64,000 nucleotides of DNA from Streptomyces sp. 35G-GA-8 (GCF_023534745.1 NZ_JAMHJQ010000006.1:395586-459585), one strand, 5' to 3'. Shown: positions 16,237 to 25,430, counted from the first letter of the stretch. The notes: generated by a model from the letters alone, not told the origin. A program made the numbers and translations.

Positions 16237-17211
16237 TCAGGGCCGGGCGTCGCCGGTGACGATGGTGCGTTCCGTGGAGAACTTGCCCCAGTTGCCATCG
16301 GGCAACTTGGCGCGGATCTTCACCCGGTAGGTCTCGCCGGCCTTCTTGCTCGCGTACACGCTATAGCTGGCCCGGCCCTTCGGAGGCTCGCCGCCCCAGA
16401 TCAGGGTCGTCGCGAACTTCCCGTCGAGATAGATCTGGTAGGAGGGGACCTCGCCGCCGGTCTTCGGCGCCAGCCAGGACAGATCCACGTAATAGGCACC
16501 GTCGGCGGCGTGTGTCGTGGCCCGGAAGTCGATCGGCGCGGTGTCGGGATCGTCGCCGGGGCCGCTCGGGGTGGTGATCTCCACGGCCCGGCTGGCGGGC
16601 GAGGTGTTGTCGGCCGCGTCCCGCGCGGTCACGGTGAAGCTGTAGTGGGTCCCGGGCCGCAGCTGGGTGATCCGTGCGCCGGTCGCGTCCCCGCCGACGC
16701 TATGGATCTTGGAGTCGCCCTGGTAGATGTCGTACGAGGTGATGCCCTGGTCGCCCGCCGCCGGGGCCCAGTTGAGCTGGGCGCCCCGGGCGCCGTCGCT
16801 CTTGCCGGTCACTCCGGTCGGCCGGGCCGGGGCCTCCTTGTCCTCGGTGACCGCGGCCGGCGTGGTGACGGCCAGTTCGCCGCTGGGCGGGGAGACGGTG
16901 CCTTCGGCGCCCCGGGCCCGGACGCTGAAGGTGTAGGCGGTCGACGGCTTCAGACCGGTGACATCGATCATGGTCTGGCCGGCCGGGACGTCCTTGACCT
17001 TTGTCTTGCCCCGGTACACCTCGTATCCGCTGACTCCGTCCTTGCCGGGGGCCGGCTTCCACATGACATGGACGGAAGTGGCGCTCCCGGCCTGGGCCGT
17101 GACGCCGGCCGGCGCCGAAGGCGCCTTCGGCGCCTCGTCGTTGGAGCCGCACGCGCCCAGGGCGAGGACGGCGGCGGACGCGAGGGCGGCAAGGCAGAAG
17201 GTCCTTCTCAT
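16237..17211 (-). CDS. Secreted lipoprotein with three fibronectin type III domains
   Basis: 324 residues. The N-terminal lipoprotein signal MRRTFCLAALASAAVLALGACGS has a LGAC lipobox, with lipidation at Cys-20. Three FnIII modules follow (about 35-125, 130-225 and 230-322), recognisable by VHVMWKPAPGKDGVSGYEVYRG and GLKPSTAYTFSVRA repeats. No catalytic domain is visible. The start is ATG 17211 with GGAGG 8 bases upstream. Upstream, at 17237-17247, is a TGGTCTAGACA element close to the DasR site. FnIII modules often accompany chitinases, so a role in binding chitin-related material at the cell surface is plausible but inferred. Confidence 0.88.
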   Translation of the reverse strand: MRRTFCLAALASAAVLALGACGSNDEAPKAPSAPAGVTAQAGSATSVHVMWKPAPGKDGVSGYEVYRGKTKVKDVPAGQTMIDVTGLKPSTAYTFSVRARGAEGTVSPPSGELAVTTPAAVTEDKEAPARPTGVTGKSDGARGAQLNWAPAAGDQGITSYDIYQGDSKIHSVGGDATGARITQLRPGTHYSFTVTARDAADNTSPASRAVEITTPSGPGDDPDTAPIDFRATTHAADGAYYVDLSWLAPKTGGEVPSYQIYLDGKFATTLIWGGEPPKGRASYSVYASKKAGETYRVKIRAKLPDGNWGKFSTERTIVTGDARP

Positions 17212-17234
17212 GGCCGTGTCCTCCACCTGGGGGC

Positions 17235-17250
17235 AATGGTCTAGACATAT
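17235..17250 (-). promoter_or_regulatory. DasR-like element upstream of the FnIII lipoprotein
   Basis: AATGGTCTAGACATAT matches the DasR palindrome core TGGTCTAGACCA at 10 of 12 positions: the left half and centre are complete and the last two bases differ. It lies about 24 bases upstream of the lipoprotein ATG (minus strand), within range of a promoter or leader. DasR represses chitin and GlcNAc genes in Streptomyces. Confidence 0.5.
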
Positions 17251-17535
17251 ATGACACAGGTGTCGGGTGCACATCAAGGGGGAGGCGGTATTCGATGACG
17301 GATCATCACGAGATCCACGCGCCAGGGCGCCGGCGCGGACAGGTGCCGAACGGGAGATTCCTCGCCGCACCCGGTGCTGTCGCCTCGGACGAGGGGCCCG
17401 GCAGGGGCTCTTGCGCGCCGCCGGGGCGGACATCCTCATCGACGATCTGGGCATCTTCGGCGGCCGGCCCGCGCTGGAGAGCAGCGATGCGGGGTGGCGG
17501 CGATGCGGGTCGACGGCGGATACGCGGAAACATCG

Positions 17536-17591
17536 ACTCGATCGTTCCCTGACCGGGACACCTTCCGGCCCCGGTCAGGGAACGATCGAGT
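17536..17591 (-). terminator. Strong terminator of the carbonic anhydrase gene
   Basis: A perfect 22-bp stem (17536-17557 with 17570-17591) around a 12-base loop, starting 19 bases after the carbonic anhydrase stop. Its base extends by a further CATCG/CGATG pair across a two-base bulge. It is one of the longest perfect stems in the window. Confidence 0.85.
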
Positions 17592-17609
17592 GGCGATGCG
17601 GAAAGTGGG

Positions 17610-18320
17610 TCAGTCTATCCGGTGCACCAGCTGGTTGGTCAGCTCGTAACGGGCTCCGACGATGGCCAGCTTGCCCTCGGCCACCTTGGCCGCGAGGTCG
17701 GGCTCGGCGGCGAGGCGCGCACGGACCATCTTGACGTTGGCGCTGACGGTGGCGTCGACGCGAGCGTCGCCGTGCTGGGAGTGATCGATGGCGGGCTTGA
17801 TCTGGTCGGCCAGGTACTGGATGTGGTTCGGCAGCCGCTCGCCGGTCTCCTCGGCCTCGACCGCCGCGGCGACGGCGCCGCACGACTGGTGGCCCAGGAC
17901 CAGGACCAGCGGGATCGCCAACTCCAGCACGCCATAGGCGATGCTGCCGAGGACGGCCTCGTCCAGGACCTCGCCGGCCGACCGTACGGTCATCAGGTCG
18001 CCGAGACCCTGGTCGAAGGCGAGCTCCGGCGGCACCCGGGAGTCGATGCACCCGAGGACGACGGCGAAGGGATGCTGGCCCGTCGCCAGGGTCTGCCGCA
18101 GGGCGGCGGTCTCGTGCGGGTGCTGCTGGCGGAAGGTTCGCCAGCGCTTGTTGCCCTCGGAGAGCTCCTGAAGTGCCTGGTCGGGGGTGGTCGGGCGGGC
18201 GCTGCTCGGCCGAGTGACAGCCGCACCCGCGGAGGGCGCGGCAAGCGTCACTCCCGCGGTGGCCGCGCTTCCCGCCAGGGCCGCGCGAAGCAGCGTTCTC
18301 CGGGGGGTTCCCGTGGTCAT
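17610..18320 (-). CDS. Tat-exported beta-class carbonic anhydrase
   Basis: 236 residues. The N-terminus MTTGTPRRTLLRAALAGSAATAGVTLAAPSAGA is a twin-arginine signal with an AxA cleavage site. The mature part is a beta-carbonic anhydrase. Zinc ligands are Cys-91 (in CIDSR), His-144 and Cys-147 (GHQSC), and the Asp-93/Arg-95 dyad is present. It interconverts CO2 and bicarbonate outside the membrane. Most beta-class enzymes are cytoplasmic, so the Tat signal is the notable point. ATG 18320 is chosen because it begins the signal. A GTG 10 codons upstream is also open. The gene is monocistronic and followed by a 22-bp hairpin. Confidence 0.92.
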   Translation of the reverse strand: MTTGTPRRTLLRAALAGSAATAGVTLAAPSAGAAVTRPSSARPTTPDQALQELSEGNKRWRTFRQQHPHETAALRQTLATGQHPFAVVLGCIDSRVPPELAFDQGLGDLMTVRSAGEVLDEAVLGSIAYGVLELAIPLVLVLGHQSCGAVAAAVEAEETGERLPNHIQYLADQIKPAIDHSQHGDARVDATVSANVKMVRARLAAEPDLAAKVAEGKLAIVGARYELTNQLVHRID

Positions 18321-18400
18321 GGGGGGTCTCTGTGCTCTGGTCAATATCACGGCCGGAGACTATCCGTGACAACCTTGGCCAACGATTTCACTTGGTGATC

Positions 18401-18440
18401 TGTTGACCAGCTCTTGAGCCAACTGTGGCTCAAACATGAC
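18401..18440. promoter_or_regulatory. Inverted repeat in the divergent gap upstream of the GNAT gene
   Basis: TTGAGCC and GGCTCAA pair perfectly over 7 bp around a 6-base loop (about 18413-18432), between the divergent carbonic anhydrase and acetyltransferase genes. It could be an operator for either gene. No regulator is suggested. Confidence 0.35.
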
Positions 18441-18545
18441 GGGTTCGGTGTGCGCTCAAGATCCGTTCCCTCGCCGTTCAGCCCTTGGAGCCTGCCGGGG
18501 AGGCCGCCCGATTGTGGTTGCATGGGTTCGGTGAATCGACAGACG

Positions 18546-19076
18546 ATGCCTACGGCCGATGACATCCCCATGTGTGATGTCCGGCGTCGCGGCAGGGATG
18601 ACCTCGACGCGTGCGTGCGGGTCCTGGGTGAGGTGCACAAGGCCGACGGGTACCCGGTGAACTGGCCCGAGCACCCCATGGGCTGGCTCGCCCAGCCCGC
18701 TCAACTCGACGCCTGGGTAGCCGAATTGGACGGCCAAATCGTCGGCCATCTCGCCCTCTGCCCGGCGGGCGAGGGCGATGTCGCCCCCGCGCTCTGGAGC
18801 AGCCGCGCCGGTACCACCCTCCGCGAGATCGCTGTGGTGAGCCGCCTGTTCGTCGCCCCCTCGGCGCGCGGTCACGGCATCGGCGCCCTGCTCATGGCCC
18901 AGGCGGCGCGGGAGGCCAGACGGCGCGGGCTGCACCCGGTGCTGGACGTCGTGTCCACCGACGCCGCCGCGGCGGCACTTTACGAACGCATGGGCTGGAG
19001 CCTGCTCGCTGTTGTCGATCAGCGCTGGAGCCCGGATCAGACGGTCACAGTCCGCTGCTACGCCGCCCCCGCCTGA
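18546..19076 (+). CDS. GNAT family N-acetyltransferase
   Basis: About 176 residues from ATG 18546. ATGs at 18522 and 18570 are also possible and none has a clear ribosome site. The acetyl-CoA loop is VVSRLFVAPSARGHGIGALLMAQAAREARRRG (R/Q-x-x-G-x-G/A type, here RGHGIG). It is followed by AAALYERMGW, the usual C-terminal signature. The early segment VHKADGYPVNWPEHP is typical of one Streptomyces subgroup. The substrate is unknown. Confidence 0.85.
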   Translation: MPTADDIPMCDVRRRGRDDLDACVRVLGEVHKADGYPVNWPEHPMGWLAQPAQLDAWVAELDGQIVGHLALCPAGEGDVAPALWSSRAGTTLREIAVVSRLFVAPSARGHGIGALLMAQAAREARRRGLHPVLDVVSTDAAAAALYERMGWSLLAVVDQRWSPDQTVTVRCYAAPA

Positions 19077-19216
19077 TCCGACAGCCGCACCACGACGTGG
19101 CGGATCATCCTCATACCGGAGGCCGGGCAGTGACACGGATGGGGGAATTTTCCTGACCCACCGAAGGCCTCACCGTCGCCCCCGCCCCCGCCGCCGGGGA
19201 GCGGGCCGTCACGCGC

Positions 19217-20260
19217 TCAGCGCACCAGGCGCCGCGTCGAACTGCGTACCACCAGTTCCGGCTGGAGGACGACGGAGTGATGCGTGTGGTGCCCGGCGTC
19301 CGGGCCCGTCTCGTCCATCAGCATCTCCGCCGCCGCCCGCCCCATCGCGTCGGCCGGCTGCCGTACGGACGTGAGGGGTACGACGGCCGCCGCCGCGAAC
19401 TCGATGTCGTCGTAGCCGACGATCGACACATCGCCGGGCACATCCACCCCGGCCCCGTACATCGCCTGCAAGACCCCCAGCGCGAGTAGGTCATTGGCGC
19501 AGAACACCGCGGTGGGGCGCTCCGTGAGTCCCAGCAGCCGGGCCCCCGCGTCGATACCCGACGCCACATCGAGCCGCGCCGACTCCACCTGTCGCAGGGC
19601 CTGTTCCGGCAGACCCGCGTCGCGCAGCGCCATCAGCGCGCCGGTACGGCGGTCGCGGCACTGGGGGAGCGACATCGGCCCGCTGATATAGGTGACGGAG
19701 CGGTGCCCGGCGGCCAGCAGATGCCGGACGGCGAGCGCGCCACCGGCCACGTCGTCCACCGATACGGAGCACCCCTCGGTGGCGGGCACCGCACGGTCGA
19801 CATGGACGAACGGAATGCCCCGCCGCGCGAAGTCCCGTACGTTGCCGCCCGTCGTGTCGGCCGGGGTGAGCAGCACGCCGCGCACCCGCTGCTCGGCGAA
19901 GAGCCCCAGATACTCCGCCTCCTCGGCCGTGCTGCCCGCGCTGTTGCAGAGCATCACGCCGAGCCCCGCCTCACGCGCCGCCCGCTCGGCTCCCTTGGCG
20001 ACCGCGACGAAGAAGGGGTTGGCCATGTCGAGCACCAGGATGGCCAGAATGCGGCTGGTACCGACCCTGAGCTGCCGGGCCGTCTCGCTCCGTACGAAAC
20101 CGAGCTGCTCTATCACCGCCCGCACCCGCACCCGGGTCTGTTCCGACACCTTCTCGGGGCGGTTGAGCACATTCGAGACGGTGCCGACCGAGACCCCCGC
20201 CAGCCGGGCCACGTCCTTGATACCGACCGTCTGCACCACGCGCCCTGCCCGTTCTGTCAC
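19217..20260 (-). CDS. LacI-family regulator of the rhamnose catabolic arm
   Basis: 347 residues. N-terminal LacI helix-turn-helix (IKDVARLAGVSVGTVSNVLNRPEKVSEQT) and hinge (LGFVRSETARQLRVG), then a periplasmic-binding-protein-like sensor with the usual VLDMANPFFVAVAKGAE opening. It is the last gene of the leftward rhaI-rhaEW-rhaB set, separated from rhaB by 170 bases, so it may have its own promoter (TAGGAT near 20292). The recognition helix is the same as in the second LacI protein at 32035-33060. Both probably bind the TGAA-n4-TTCA operators at 25431 and 25596. Start GTG 20260. Confidence 0.9.
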   Translation of the reverse strand: MTERAGRVVQTVGIKDVARLAGVSVGTVSNVLNRPEKVSEQTRVRVRAVIEQLGFVRSETARQLRVGTSRILAILVLDMANPFFVAVAKGAERAAREAGLGVMLCNSAGSTAEEAEYLGLFAEQRVRGVLLTPADTTGGNVRDFARRGIPFVHVDRAVPATEGCSVSVDDVAGGALAVRHLLAAGHRSVTYISGPMSLPQCRDRRTGALMALRDAGLPEQALRQVESARLDVASGIDAGARLLGLTERPTAVFCANDLLALGVLQAMYGAGVDVPGDVSIVGYDDIEFAAAAVVPLTSVRQPADAMGRAAAEMLMDETGPDAGHHTHHSVVLQPELVVRSSTRRLVR

Positions 20261-20430
20261 ATCTCGTTGGTTCCCCTGACCGAGTTGACCATCCTAACGG
20301 GGGACGCGCACCCGGTCGGATATATCACCCACAGGGGTGCCAGCGCAGACATGTCACCACGGGCCTGTCCCACCAGAGACCGCCCGTCCCCAGAGACCCA
20401 GAGACACGTCAGAGGAAACCCAGAGACAGG

Positions 20431-21933
20431 TCAGCGCCGCGCGCCCACGCCCGCCAGCAGCTCGGCGGCGCGGTCCCAGCCGGCCCGGTCCCCGGTCGGC
20501 TCGTAACGGCGCGGCTCCAGCGTGGCGCGGAGCAGGGTGCGCAGCTCGGCGAGACCGCCCCGGACGACGCCCGCGGCGCGCGCCTGGACGAGTACGTTGC
20601 CGAGCGCGGCGGCCTCGGCCGGACCCGCAACGACAGGCAGCCCGCAGGCGTCGGCGGTGAGCCGGCACAGCAGTTCGTTATGGGCACCGCCGCCGACGAC
20701 ATGCACCGTGTCCACGGCCCGGCCGGACAGCCGCTGGGCGTCCTGGATCGCCCTGCGGTGCGCGAGCGCCAGGGAGTCGAGGACACAACGGGTGATCTCG
20801 GCCGGACTCTCCGGTGCCGGTCCGCCCGTGCGGCGGCAGGCGTCCCGGATACGGTCCGGCATACCGCCGGGCGCGAGAAACGCCGGATCGTCCGCGTCCA
20901 CGAACGACCGCAGGCCCGGCACCTCCGCGGCCTCCCGCAACAGCCGGTCGAGCCGCTGCGGCGCGCCCTCGGCCTCCCAGGTCCGCAGACACTCCTGGAG
21001 CAGCCACAGCCCCATGATGTTGCGCAGATAGCGGACCGTGCCGTCGACGCCCAGCTCGTTCGTGAAGTTGGCGCGCCTGCTCTCCTCGGTGAGTACGGGG
21101 GCCTCCAGCTCCAGTCCCGCCAAGGACCAGGTGCCGGTGGCGACATACGCGAACCGGTCCCCGGAGGCGGGCACCGCGGCGACCGCGGACGCGGTGTCAT
21201 GCGAGCCGACGGCCGTCACCGGCACCGGGCCGGTCAGCCCGGTCTCGGCGAGCACGTCCGGGAGCAGCCGTCCCGCCGGATCGCCCGGACCGCGCAGCGG
21301 CGCGAAGAGCGTCAGATCGATGCCGAGCGTGTCGGCGACGGATCGTGACCACTCCCGGGTCCGGGGGTCGATGAGCTGGGTGGTCGAGGCGTTGGTGAGT
21401 TCGGTCCCCACCTCGCCGGTGAGCCAGTACGCGATCAGATCGGGGATCAGCAGCAGTCGCCGCGCGGCCCCCAGCGCGGCGCTGCCCCGCGCGGCGGTGA
21501 GCTGGAACAGCGTGTTGAACGGCAGGTACTGCAGGCCCGTCGCCCCGTACAGCGCGGACGGCGACAGCACAGCGCCGACCTTGGCCGCCTCGCCCTCGGT
21601 ACGGCCGTCCCGGTAGTGCACCGGATTGCCGAGCAGCGCGCCGGAGGCGTCAAGCAGCCCGTAGTCGACGGCCCAGGTGTCGATCCCGACACTCGCGGGC
21701 GCGCGCCCCGCCGCCGCGCCGGCCGCCCGCAGACCGTCCAGCACGCCCCCGTACAGCGACAGGATGTCCCAGTGCAGCGTGCCCGCGGTCCGTACCGGCC
21801 GGTTGGGGAAGCGGTGGACCTCCTCCAGACGCAGCGTTCCCGTGCCCCGGCCGGAGACCCACCCGACCATGACACGGCCGCTGGACGCGCCGAGGTCGAC
21901 GGCGGCGAAAGGGAGCGGTTCTGTGGATGGCAC
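20431..21933 (-). CDS. rhaB: Rhamnulokinase
   Basis: 500 residues, FGGY carbohydrate kinase. The N-terminal phosphate loop FAAVDLGASSGRVMVG is specific for rhamnulokinases, followed by TLHWDILSLYGGVLDGL, SVGIDTWAVDYGLLD and VGSHDTASAVAAVP. The C-terminal ATP domain has VVGGGAHNELLCRLTAD. It phosphorylates L-rhamnulose to L-rhamnulose-1-phosphate. The start is GTG 21933 with GAGG 6 bases upstream. The frame is open to 22098, but that part contains a duplicated 16-base string (GAGACAGGCGGAGACC) and looks non-coding. It lies third in the leftward rhamnose operon. Confidence 0.93.
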   Translation of the reverse strand: MPSTEPLPFAAVDLGASSGRVMVGWVSGRGTGTLRLEEVHRFPNRPVRTAGTLHWDILSLYGGVLDGLRAAGAAAGRAPASVGIDTWAVDYGLLDASGALLGNPVHYRDGRTEGEAAKVGAVLSPSALYGATGLQYLPFNTLFQLTAARGSAALGAARRLLLIPDLIAYWLTGEVGTELTNASTTQLIDPRTREWSRSVADTLGIDLTLFAPLRGPGDPAGRLLPDVLAETGLTGPVPVTAVGSHDTASAVAAVPASGDRFAYVATGTWSLAGLELEAPVLTEESRRANFTNELGVDGTVRYLRNIMGLWLLQECLRTWEAEGAPQRLDRLLREAAEVPGLRSFVDADDPAFLAPGGMPDRIRDACRRTGGPAPESPAEITRCVLDSLALAHRRAIQDAQRLSGRAVDTVHVVGGGAHNELLCRLTADACGLPVVAGPAEAAALGNVLVQARAAGVVRGGLAELRTLLRATLEPRRYEPTGDRAGWDRAAELLAGVGARR

Positions 21934-22101
21934 GGCTGACCTCGTCGGAACTCGTCGAACAGCGGGGGGAGACAGGCGGAGACCGCGGGGGGAGAGAGAC
22001 AGGCGGAGACCCCGGGGAGTGAGAGCGGCGGGAAAGGGGGCGATCGGAGCGGGGCAGCCACGTCGGCCGCCCGGCCCCCGCCCGCCCCGCTCCGCCATGA
22101 C

Positions 22102-24153
22102 TCAGCGCAGGAACGCCGCGGCGACCCCCGCGTCCACCGGGACATGCAGCCCTGTCGTGTGGCTCAGCTCGCCGCCCGTGAGCGCGAACACCGCGTTGGC
22201 CACATGCTCGGGCAGCACCTCCCGCTTGAGGATCGTCCGCTGCGCGTAGAACTCGCCCAGCTTCTCCTCCTCCACGCCGTACACCGCCGCGCGCTCCGCG
22301 CCCCAGCCGCCCGCGAAGATCCCGGAGCCGCGCACCACCCCGTCGGGGTTGACGCCGTTGACGCGGATACCGAGACCGCCCAACTCGGCGGCGAGCAGCC
22401 GTACCTGATGGGCCTGGTCGGCCTTGGTCGCGGAGTAGGCGACGTTGTTCGGGCCCGCGAACACCGCGTTCTTGGAGGCGATATAGACGAGGTCGCCGCC
22501 GAAGCCCTGATCGGTCATCACCCGGGCGGCCTCGCGGGAGACCAGGAACGAGCCGCGCGCCATGATGGAGTGCTGGAGGTCCCAGTCCCGGGCGGTGGTC
22601 TCCAGCAGCGGCCTGGAGATCGAGATACCGGCGTTGTTGACGACGAGATCCACTCCGCCGAAGGCGAGCGCCGCCGCGTCGAACGCGTCCTTGATCTGGT
22701 CCTCGTCGGTCACATCGACGCTCACCGCGACGGCCTTGTCCGCGCCGCCCAGTTCGTCGGCGACCACCTTCGCGCTCTCGGTGTTGAGATCGGCGACCAC
22801 CACACACGCGCCCTCGGCCACCAGCCGGTGCGCGATGGCCCGGCCGATCCCGGAGCCCGCGCCCGTCACCAGCGCCACCCGGGAGGCCAGCGCCTTGGGC
22901 GCGGGCATCCGGCGCAGCTTGGCCTCTTCCAGCTCCCAGTACTCGATGCGGAACTTCTCGGACTCCTCGATCGGCGCGTACGAGGAGACGGCCTCGGCGC
23001 CGCGCATCACATTGATGGCGTTGAGATAGAACTCCCCGGCGACCCGGGCGGTCTGCTTGTCCTTGCCGAACGAGAACATGCCCACGCCCGGCACCAGCAC
23101 GATCGCCGGGTCCGCGCCGCGCATCGCCGGCGAGTCGGGCGACGCGTGCCGCGCGTAGTACGCCCGGTACTCCTCGCGGTACGCGGTGTGCAGCTCCGCG
23201 AGCCGCTCCCGCACCCGCTCCAGTGGCGCGCCGGCCGGCAGATCGAGAACGAGCGGGCGGACCTTGGTGCGCAGGAAGTGGTCCGGGCAGGAGGTGCCCA
23301 GGGCCGCCAGCCGCGGATGCTCCGCGCGGGAGAGGAAGTCGAGGACCGGTCCGGAGTCCGTGTAGTGGCCGACCTGGCGCCGGTCGGTGGAGGCGAGACC
23401 GCGGATCAACGGGGCGAGCGCCGCCGCCCTGGCCCGTCGCTCGGCCTCCGGCAGCGGCTCGTACCCCGGCTGTACGGGGCCGAACGGCTCGGGCGCCCCG
23501 CGCTCGGCGAGAAACGTCTCGGCCGTGCGGATGATGTGCAGGGAGTTGCGTTCGCACTCCTCGGAGGTGGCGCCCCAGGCGGTGATGCCATGGCCGCCCA
23601 GCACACAGCCGATCGCCCGCGGATGGGCTTCCTTGACCGCGGCGATGTCCAGGCCCAGCTGGAAGCCGGGGCGGCGCCAGGGCACCCAGATCACGGTGTC
23701 GCCGAAGCACTCGGCGGTCAGCTTCTCGCCGTCGGCCGCGCAGGCCAGGGCGATCCCCGAGTCGGGGTGGAGATGGTCCACATGGGGGGCGTCGACCAGC
23801 CCGTGCATCGCGGTGTCGATGGACGGGGCCGCCCCGCCCTTGCCGTGCAGGCAGTAGTCGAACGCGGCGACCATCTCGTCCTCGCGCGCCACCCCCGGAT
23901 AGACCCGGGTCAGCGCGCGCAGCCGGTCGACCCGCAGCGCGGCCAGGCCGCCGGCGGTGAGCGTGCCCAGGTCGCCGCCGGACCCCTTGACCCACATCAG
24001 TTCGACGTCGTCACCGGTCACCGGGTCCGGGGCGGATCCCTTGGCCGAGGTGTTGCCGCCGGCGTAGTTGGTGTTGCGCGGATCGGCGCCGAGCCGGTGC
24101 GATCGGTCGAGCAACTGGGCTGCCACAGGGTGGATATGGGGCTGGTCGGTCAT
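22102..24153 (-). CDS. rhaEW: Bifunctional L-rhamnulose-1-phosphate aldolase / L-lactaldehyde dehydrogenase
   Basis: 683 residues and a genuine fusion. Residues 1 to about 400 are a class II aldolase with zinc histidines in DHLHPDSG and LGGHGITAWG. Residues about 430-683 are a short-chain dehydrogenase with VALVTGAGSGIGRAIAH, NNAG and YSATK. This matches the RhaE-RhaW enzyme that splits rhamnulose-1-phosphate into dihydroxyacetone phosphate and L-lactaldehyde and then oxidises the aldehyde to lactate. AGAGGG best fits the second of two adjacent ATGs (24153). It lies 51 bases after rhaI in the same operon. Confidence 0.93.
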   Translation of the reverse strand: MTDQPHIHPVAAQLLDRSHRLGADPRNTNYAGGNTSAKGSAPDPVTGDDVELMWVKGSGGDLGTLTAGGLAALRVDRLRALTRVYPGVAREDEMVAAFDYCLHGKGGAAPSIDTAMHGLVDAPHVDHLHPDSGIALACAADGEKLTAECFGDTVIWVPWRRPGFQLGLDIAAVKEAHPRAIGCVLGGHGITAWGATSEECERNSLHIIRTAETFLAERGAPEPFGPVQPGYEPLPEAERRARAAALAPLIRGLASTDRRQVGHYTDSGPVLDFLSRAEHPRLAALGTSCPDHFLRTKVRPLVLDLPAGAPLERVRERLAELHTAYREEYRAYYARHASPDSPAMRGADPAIVLVPGVGMFSFGKDKQTARVAGEFYLNAINVMRGAEAVSSYAPIEESEKFRIEYWELEEAKLRRMPAPKALASRVALVTGAGSGIGRAIAHRLVAEGACVVVADLNTESAKVVADELGGADKAVAVSVDVTDEDQIKDAFDAAALAFGGVDLVVNNAGISISRPLLETTARDWDLQHSIMARGSFLVSREAARVMTDQGFGGDLVYIASKNAVFAGPNNVAYSATKADQAHQVRLLAAELGGLGIRVNGVNPDGVVRGSGIFAGGWGAERAAVYGVEEEKLGEFYAQRTILKREVLPEHVANAVFALTGGELSHTTGLHVPVDAGVAAAFLR

Positions 24154-24204
24154 CATGTCCCTCTGTGAGGTGCGGTCTTCGCAAGGGGGGTACGGGGTGA
24201 GCGT

Positions 24205-25374
24205 TCAGGCTCCCCAGCCGGCCTGGGTGCCGCCGATCCGCTCGGCGGCGATCTTCTCGCCGTAGCCGGACGCGTGATAGGCGGCGACGGGGTCGGCGTC
24301 CGCGCCCAGTTCGGCGCGGACCTCGGCGACCAGCGGGCGTACGTCGGTGTTGAAGGCGTCCATCAGCGCCGCGTTCGCCGCCAGCACGTCGCCGGAGCGC
24401 TGCGCCGCGTCCAGCGCGTCCGCGTCCACCAGCAGCGCCTTGGCCGTGGCCTCCTGGACGTTCATCACCGACCGGATGATCGCGGGGATCTTCTCCTCGA
24501 TGTTGTGGCACTGGTCGAGCATGAACGCGGTCCGCTCGGTGAACCCGCCGCCCTTGATCACCTCGTACATGATCCGGAACAGCTGGAAGGGGTCCGCGGC
24601 CCCGGCCATCAGATCGTCGTCCGCGTAGAAGCGGGAGTTGAAGTCGAACCCGCCGAGCTTTCCCTCGCGCAGCAGCAGCGCGACGATGAACTCGATATTG
24701 GTGCCCGGCGCGTGGTGCCCGGTGTCGACCACGACCTGGGCCTTCTCACCGAGCTTGAGGCAGTGCGCGTAGGCGGTGCCCCAGTCCGGGACGTCCGTGG
24801 CATAGAAGGCGGGCTCGAACAGCTTGTACTCCAGCAGCATCCGCTGCCCCTCGCCGAGCCGCTCGTACACCGTGGCGAGGGCTTCGGCCAGCCGGCCCTG
24901 GCGGGCGGAGATGTCGTCCTGGCCGGGGTAGTTGGTGCCGTCGGAGAACCACAGCTTCAGATCGCGCGAGCCGGTGGCGTCCATGATGTCCACGCACTCC
25001 AGCAGATGGGCCAGGGCCTTGCGCCGGACCGCGGCGTCCGGATGGGTCACGGATCCCAGCTTGTAGTCGTCGTCCTGGAACACATTGGAGTTGATCGCCC
25101 CGACGCGCAGGCCCAGTTCGTGCGCCTCGGCGGCGAGCGCACCGTAATCGTCCACGCGGTCCCAGGGGATGTGCAGGGCGACGGTGGGAGCCACGCCCGT
25201 GTGCGCGTGCACCCGGGCCGCGTCCGCCAGTTTCTCCCGCGGGGTCCGCGGCACGCCCGGCTGTGTGAACACCTTGAAACGGGTGCCCGAGTTCCCGAAC
25301 GCCCACGACGGCGTCTCGACAGCCTGTGACTTCAGCGCGTTCTTCACAGCGGACACGGCGGATCGACCCGTCAT
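24205..25374 (-). CDS. rhaI: L-rhamnose isomerase (RhaI type)
   Basis: 389 residues, TIM-barrel metal-dependent isomerase of the Pseudomonas-type RhaI family. Visible conserved pieces are ALHIPWDRV, LKLWFSDGTNYPGQDD, LLEYKLFEPAFYATDVPDWG (metal glutamate), VVVDTGHHAPGTNIEFIVALLL and GGFDFNSRFYADDDLMAG (metal aspartates). It converts L-rhamnose to L-rhamnulose. It is the first gene of the leftward catabolic operon, driven by the TTGACA/TAGCTT promoter at 25451-25479, with a LacI-type operator at 25431-25442 just downstream of it. Confidence 0.93.
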   Translation of the reverse strand: MTGRSAVSAVKNALKSQAVETPSWAFGNSGTRFKVFTQPGVPRTPREKLADAARVHAHTGVAPTVALHIPWDRVDDYGALAAEAHELGLRVGAINSNVFQDDDYKLGSVTHPDAAVRRKALAHLLECVDIMDATGSRDLKLWFSDGTNYPGQDDISARQGRLAEALATVYERLGEGQRMLLEYKLFEPAFYATDVPDWGTAYAHCLKLGEKAQVVVDTGHHAPGTNIEFIVALLLREGKLGGFDFNSRFYADDDLMAGAADPFQLFRIMYEVIKGGGFTERTAFMLDQCHNIEEKIPAIIRSVMNVQEATAKALLVDADALDAAQRSGDVLAANAALMDAFNTDVRPLVAEVRAELGADADPVAAYHASGYGEKIAAERIGGTQAGWGA

Positions 25375-25430
25375 CTCTCAGCGCTCCCGTGGTGCGGACT
25401 CGGCGGGCGAGTCGGTGCAGCGATTCCTTA

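Larger units (their letters stand above)
17212..17609. other. 398-base intergenic stretch
   Basis: It holds the promoter side of the lipoprotein gene with a DasR-like element (17235-17250) and the long terminator hairpin of the carbonic anhydrase gene (17536-17591). Open frames in between are arginine-rich and have no family signature. One frame reads AAGADILIDDLGIFGG near 17417, which could be a decayed fragment but is too short to assign. Confidence 0.6.

Noticed and set aside
17295-17552. 85-codon open frame between the lipoprotein and carbonic anhydrase genes
   Set aside because: No ribosome site or family pattern. Its end runs into the terminator hairpin.
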